A DNA stretch of 64,000 nucleotides from positions 641,227 to 705,226 of the forward strand of contig VZQC01013730.1 of assembly GCA_009823505.1 (NCBI GenBank), given 5' to 3'. Source of the stretch: Rhizomys pruinosus (Eukaryota > Chordata > Mammalia > Rodentia > Spalacidae). The notes under the pieces are model-generated. The model was not told where the DNA came from. It saw nothing but the letters and a program-made list of their open reading frames with translations, and ran no database searches. The position numbers and the translations under genes were made by a program. Positions 59,136 to 64,000 of the stretch are shown here, piece by piece. Numbering within the stretch: the stretch's first letter is position 1; each line of letters begins with the position of its first letter.

Positions 59136-60829
59136 TGACTCCAAAAATAGATTTTTATTAAATGTTCTATTCAATGTTCAACAAAATAAAATTTTAAAAA
59201 GGTTTTTCCTAAAGTGATAAATATTTTCATGCTTCCCAACTTGCTTAAAGAAAACAAAAGAAAAGAAAACAAAAGAAAAGAATAACTTTGGTATCAAATA
59301 GACTCTTGCTTGGCTTCTTTTATTCTTTGCCCTCAGTTTAGTCCTTCAAGATGGTTTTCTTAGTTTTTTTTTTTTAATACGTAATCTTTAGTTGGAATGA
59401 TGAATTTATATGTGAATACATACATTGTATCTTATTTCACATATTACACCTTATTCCATCTTCTAAAAACAAAAATACTCTCAATTGATATATTAAATAG
59501 GTCCTTTAAAAACAAAATTAACATGGTTGAGTACTATCAAGGCTTCACCAAAAAATACCAGTTAGTTTTTAAAGAACCAAGTAAATTCCCTTGCCCACAA
59601 ATTTTTGTATAAAATATACACGTTTATCTAAACATAAATTGTTCTATATTCATAGTGACTTTTTCAGTATTTAGGCATAAAAATTGTAATCTCACATATT
59701 TGTACCCATGTAAGTCATGAGAGTTATTGTTACATGTCACAGGTCAGCCAACAAAAAAAAAAAATTATTAAAACTTACTACAAATATATACATTTCTAAA
59801 TTAAACACTATTACTTTTCTTTAGTTTTATAAAAATATCTTGCTTCCTTGGTATTTGTTTACATTCTTTATCCAAAAATGAAGGCATAATTATATAATGG
59901 TTTTTCAGAAATAAAATATGATTAAGTAATTCAGAAAATCTAAAATAATAATATTCTTTTACTTTAATCACACATACTTTTTAATAATCCTTAATAACAT
60001 CTGATAAAGATTTCTAGGATAAGAAAATAAGGACAAGTTAAAAGTGTATACTATTTTAAATTTACAAAAATGTATTTTAACTTCTTAATATAGTATAAAA
60101 TCCTTTGTTCATATTTGTACTTTCTGATAAAATAGAAAATTCTGAAATATTTATTTAAAATATGCGTTTACTCTGAAAAATTATTTGTTTTACTTTGAAG
60201 TTTACACTGAACTCATGCAAATAAAATAAAAAAGAACACTTCTTATCAACTTGCTCTTTCAAGTTTTCTAAATGTTTTAGTTTGCCATTATCACCAAAAC
60301 AAATTATTTTCATTTTTACCATCTACAAATTAAATAATTACAAAAATATTCTACAATGCTCCAATCACTAACATACCTACGTATTTCTCTAATGGTTCTA
60401 GTGAAGATCAAACAGGCCCTGGGGCCAGAAAAAAAGAAAAAAAATCACTCAAGGGACTAAACATCATATCATATCTGAAATACTAGCCACACAGTCTTCT
60501 TTTGACTATGCTCTTAATAATGTTTGCTTTGATTCATTTCTGTTTTATGTAGAGTATGTGTGTATGTCTTCTTTGGCCCAAGTAGGGTCAGCTGTTGGAG
60601 AGTATCCTCTGATATTGAACTGTATCTTTTCATGCTCTGAAGTTGTGGTGTGGTCTTTTATATGGTATAAATATGAAAAATATTTAGGTTAATATACTGG
60701 ACCATGGAGAAATATCATTGATCAGTCTAAAAAGAAATGGTAATTGAAATTTGGGGATCTACAAAAAGTTAGCTTGTGTTCAAGATTATGCACAATATAA
60801 ATATACTAAGCTTAAAATGGGAGTTCCTT
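59136..60829. other. No recognised feature
   Basis: 1.7 kb of very AT-rich sequence. A short AAAAG/AAAAC array lies at about 59,250-59,282, and an A14 run near 59,751. Confidence 0.5.
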
Positions 60830-61042
60830 GGGGCTGTAGAGATGGCTCAGTGGTTAGGAGCACTGGATGTGTTTGCAGAGGAACAGAGAACAATTTCCTA
60901 CACCGATATGGTGGCTAACAACCATCTACAACTCCAGTTTTAGGGGACTCAATGCCCTCGTTGCCCTCTTCTGAACTTTGTGGGCATTGCATGACACAGT
61001 TGCACTTACACACCTGTGGCAATACGATCATACAAATAAAAT
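60830..61042 (+). repeat. B2-like SINE, diverged
   Basis: ggggctgtagagatggctca head, aacaaccatctacaactcca, gggcattgcatgacacagtt and an acaaataaaatg tail. A small duplication (atgccctcgttgccctcttc) is present in the middle. Confidence 0.92.
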
Positions 61043-61799
61043 GAGGGAGCTACTTAGGACAACATTTTTTCCGGTGCATCCTTACATATAAATGTTTCTA
61101 TGGGTTCCTTAGGATACATTGACAAACAACATTTTCTGGGTTATTTTCATGGTATATATCACAAATAAAAGTACAGTCAGTGTATGAGGAGGGAATTCAT
61201 TATATCAAGTACAACCTAAAACCTTAAATTTGATGCTACTGTGCAAAAACCTGTTTGTGTTTCATGCAAAACAAATATTATCAGTTTCCTGTTCCATTTT
61301 ATACTAATGTTTATGCACTGATTATATTGTGTCTTTACCACTTTGAAATTGTTCTATTGAACACAGAATGTCTTTGTCCACTGGCAGTTAACACCCTGTA
61401 AAATGTACCTTTTTATGTAAAGACACTGCCTTTCAAGCTTTGCTTGCCGATTTCTCTGGAGTATGTCCTCCCAAGTGGACTTTTCCCTCTTGTCATCTCT
61501 TACTCCTATTCATCCATTTGTTTGGGGCTTCTTTACCCACTGTAATGGTCAAAAATTGGATTTTCCTATGTCCTGCTCAAGTCATGAGTATGAGGGTTTT
61601 TTTCTTACATGTTGGCTAGGCCTACTAGTGATGTTACAGGGAAAAGATTCACAGCTGTCCTATAGCTTCAGAAAGTCAGCCAAACATACCACACAGGCAT
61701 TAGCACAAATTAACTAGGAAATGAAAACAAAAACAAAAACAAAACCCTCTTAATATTGATTCTACAGAATTGATCCATTATTGATTTCCTGAAACTAAA
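61043..61799. other. No recognised feature
   Basis: Unassigned; ends with (AAAAC)n at about 61,724-61,744. Confidence 0.45.
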
Positions 61800-62118
61800 G
61801 TGTGGGCATGTCTGATCTGAGCTTGGGTGTGTGTATGAGCTAACATTTCAGCCAGCATGCCTCAGGGGCATCAGTGAGGATCACAGAACCTCTCTGTTTA
61901 CACCAACAAGTTGTGATGACATGAGGATCCAAAGATCTGGGATTGGCTTCTGGGAAGTGATGTCACACTGTCTATAAAAATGACATGTTTCATTAGATAA
62001 ATTGGAACTCCACTCAAATTTTCACACTCTGTTGTGTGTCCCCAAGTGGTTAATGAAGTGATCTTGTGTGTGCCCTCTCCCGAGATTGTTTCCACACAAG
62101 ATTAATAACTCCCATAAA
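61800..62118 (+). repeat. ERVK-like LTR, tentative
   Basis: A tctataaaaatgacatg TATA-like box (61,971) sits about 145 bases before a possible LTR end. It is followed directly by a Lys-type primer binding site. U3 start is a guess. The U5-like part is T-rich and ends acaagattaataactccca. No partner LTR recognised in the window. Confidence 0.5.
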
Positions 62119-62137
62119 TGGTGCCCCAAAATGGGGC
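62119..62137 (+). promoter_or_regulatory. Possible retroviral primer binding site (tRNA-Lys-like)
   Basis: tggtgccccaaaatggggc differs at few positions from the tRNA-Lys1,2 primer site used by class II endogenous retroviruses, and lies right after the LTR-like end. Confidence 0.5.
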
Positions 62138-62439
62138 AATTTAAGCAGTCTGGTAAGTCAGAACCCTTGAAAAAGTACAAAAATTATTTTACAGGGAGCT
62201 CCCCCTTCAGGCTGAGCAACTTTGGGATGCTATTCCCCAAAGAGCCCTCTGGTTCTCTGCTACAAGTCTTATTTTCTTCTTGATAACTACTATTTTCAAA
62301 TATATGCACCTCCTGGGAAGTCGTCCCCACATGCCAGAGGATTCAAGATCCTCTGGTATGGCTGTGTTCCTACAGGTGATTGCCCTCTCTTCAGCCTTGT
62401 GGCCCCAGAAGATGGTCCCAAATACTGGGATTTTATAAC
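62138..62439. other. Possible ERV internal sequence, unrecognised
   Basis: Follows the primer-site-like motif. An open frame at 62,222-62,455 shows no recognisable viral motif. Confidence 0.35.
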
Positions 62440-62585
62440 CTTTTTTATTTTTTGATACAAGGTCTCCCTATAGATCCAGCTGGCCTGGAACTCACTCTGT
62501 AAACCAGGCTGACCTTGAACTCACAGAGATCTGCCTGCCTCTGCCTACTGAGTGATAGCATTAAAGGCGTGTGCCACCACAGCCA
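62440..62585 (-). repeat. B1 SINE
   Basis: ttgatacaaggtctccctat, agctggcctggaactcactc and aaggcgtgtgccaccacag: complete complemented B1. Confidence 0.94.
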
Positions 62586-63389
62586 GTTTACAATCTTTTA
62601 TATAGTATATTTTACATAATATTTTTCAATTTCTAGTTCTCTCTATTCTTTCAATTTTAATTCATGTATTTTAAATTTTTCCTTATCATGTTCATGTTCT
62701 TATGTTCGTCCAGGTATCAGGATCTAATATATCTCCATTCAGAGAGGTATAACATGATTATATTATCTTATGTGTTACTTTTAAATTATGACCATTCTTG
62801 TGCACAAAAACTATTGCCTTTAAATTTTACATTGGCATGTCTAATCAAAATATAAATATCTTTGTTTATAAACCTGTGTACCCTATATGTATTTAGCTAA
62901 AATGTCCTAGGCATCAACATTTATTCTGGTCCTTTAAAATTGCTTCACCCTAAAGGCTTTGTTCATGAGTTAACCTTAATGTGTTTCAAACTTTTTAGGG
63001 GGAAATATCCTGGGAATGGAAAAGTTTTTGACCTACAGACTTCCTGGCTGCTTGTGACCTGTGACCTGCACATAAAGAATAAATAAAATTAAAAAAATAA
63101 TAAACAAACAAATAAATAAATAAATAAGAAGGAAATACGCTTCCCCCTGGGATTCAGTTTGCAGAACACTCTCGACTCTGAACGTTTTGTCAATTTTCCA
63201 ATTTTGAAGTCAGAATGATAAGTCCAATGCCTAAATTTTGGAGCCCTCTAAAAGGCCACAATAAATGCAGTCTGTTCTAAGTCAGGGTGCAATGTTGGGA
63301 CAATAAAAAAAATCCACTAACAACTGTGTGAAAAGAGTTTCTTTTTTTTTTCTTCTCAGAAATGGAGCCCTCATCTGGGTTTCAGCAAG
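62586..63389. other. Unassigned stretch with (AAATA)n
   Basis: An A/T simple repeat lies at about 63,075-63,128. A piece with ggccacaataaatgcagtct (63,255) could be a decayed LTR polyA region, unproven. Confidence 0.4.
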
Positions 63390-64000
63390 AAACATTCAAG
63401 ATATGGATCGTGGCCCTCCTGTAAGAGTGTGAACTTGCCTAAACATCCAGAACGTGTGGTAACATGGATATGTGTGCCTGCCCCTTTGGATTGATGACCT
63501 ACCTCTAAATTTTGCTTTGTGGTCAGGTGAGATGTATGGGTAATTGGATGCATTGATACCAGCACCAGGCTACTTTTACCAAGGAGTTGTTGGCCGGGGG
63601 CACCCAGATCCCCCCAAAACAAAGGATATTTGCCTGTGATGTTAGGGTACAAACACAAAAACTGATGTTAGGACCCTACTGCTGAAGATGTGATGTTAGC
63701 ATGAAAAGGAAAAATTATGTTGAGACTTTGCATTGCAAATGAAGAGCTGAACTTCATGATGCCAGAGACCTCTCTACAGACCACTGACAGAAAATGGTAT
63801 CTAGAGGTACTGCAAAACTCATAAGCTACACCTTACTTGCCTGTGAAGAGCACAGATCATGGCAGCCTAATATCGGTATACCACAGAAATTCTAATTGGA
63901 TCTATGGCCTGCTTTCTGGGTGGTAGCACATGATGGATATTGCAAGCTTTCACTCTCTAGTGGCTATAAACATTATAAGCCATGATAGGAATCTATTATC
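63390..64000 (+). repeat. L1-like family, 5' portion; runs off the window
   Basis: gttgttggccgggggcaccc, gaccctactgctgaagatgt, gttagcatgaaaagg and ttctaattggatctatggcc match, in order, the minus-strand sequence at 30,860-30,105 and, more loosely, 18,340-18,960. The 3' end with its A-tail would lie beyond 64,000. The 95-codon minus-strand frame here is not a gene. Confidence 0.7.

Overview
This is a stretch of nuclear DNA from a rodent. It contains no intact protein-coding gene, tRNA gene or other host RNA gene that I can support, and no prokaryotic system. The organism call rests on the interspersed repeats: 7SL-derived B1, tRNA-derived B2 and B3-like SINEs, one B4 (ID-like head fused to a B1-like tail), L1 3' ends with G-rich 3' UTRs, and MaLR-type LTRs. 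Together these indicate a myomorph (muroid) rodent. The B1 core (gatctttgtgagttcaagg) and a B2 3' part carrying cattgcacgacacgggtg differ from the house-mouse forms I know, so a non-murine species is likely; I cannot name it.

Layout. 1-16.5 kb: L1 3' UTR pieces, B1/B2/B3 SINEs (several with perfect target-site duplications), microsatellites and long AT-rich stretches with nothing recognisable. 16.5-19.6 kb: two head-to-head L1-like 3' UTR copies forming a 1.2-kb inverted repeat. 18.77-34.35 kb: a 7.8-kb block present twice head to tail, with a single N (26,603) exactly at the junction. The first copy is full of small indels, so this looks like two overlapping contig ends that were joined without being merged. 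The block itself holds, nested, an L1 3' UTR fragment, a minus-strand LTR-flanked element with a B1 and a B2 inserted in it, and a MaLR remnant. 34.75-36.97 kb: a structurally complete MaLR-type provirus with a 5-bp target duplication and a 57-bp in-frame triple repeat. 37-64 kb: many SINEs, a 5'-inverted (twin-primed) L1 at 48.9-49.4 kb and a possible second at 43.1-44.1 kb, solitary LTRs, an intronless decayed DTD2 pseudogene at 58.6-59.1 kb, an ERVK-like LTR with a Lys-type primer binding site at 61.8-62.1 kb, and an L1-like piece running off the right end.

Nothing here works together as a pathway. The window is an intergenic or deep intronic record of successive retrotransposition, overlaid with a probable assembly error. 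The short open frames on both strands are almost all translations of SINEs, LTRs and microsatellites. Family names are from recognition by eye, without a repeat library, so subfamily labels are deliberately broad.
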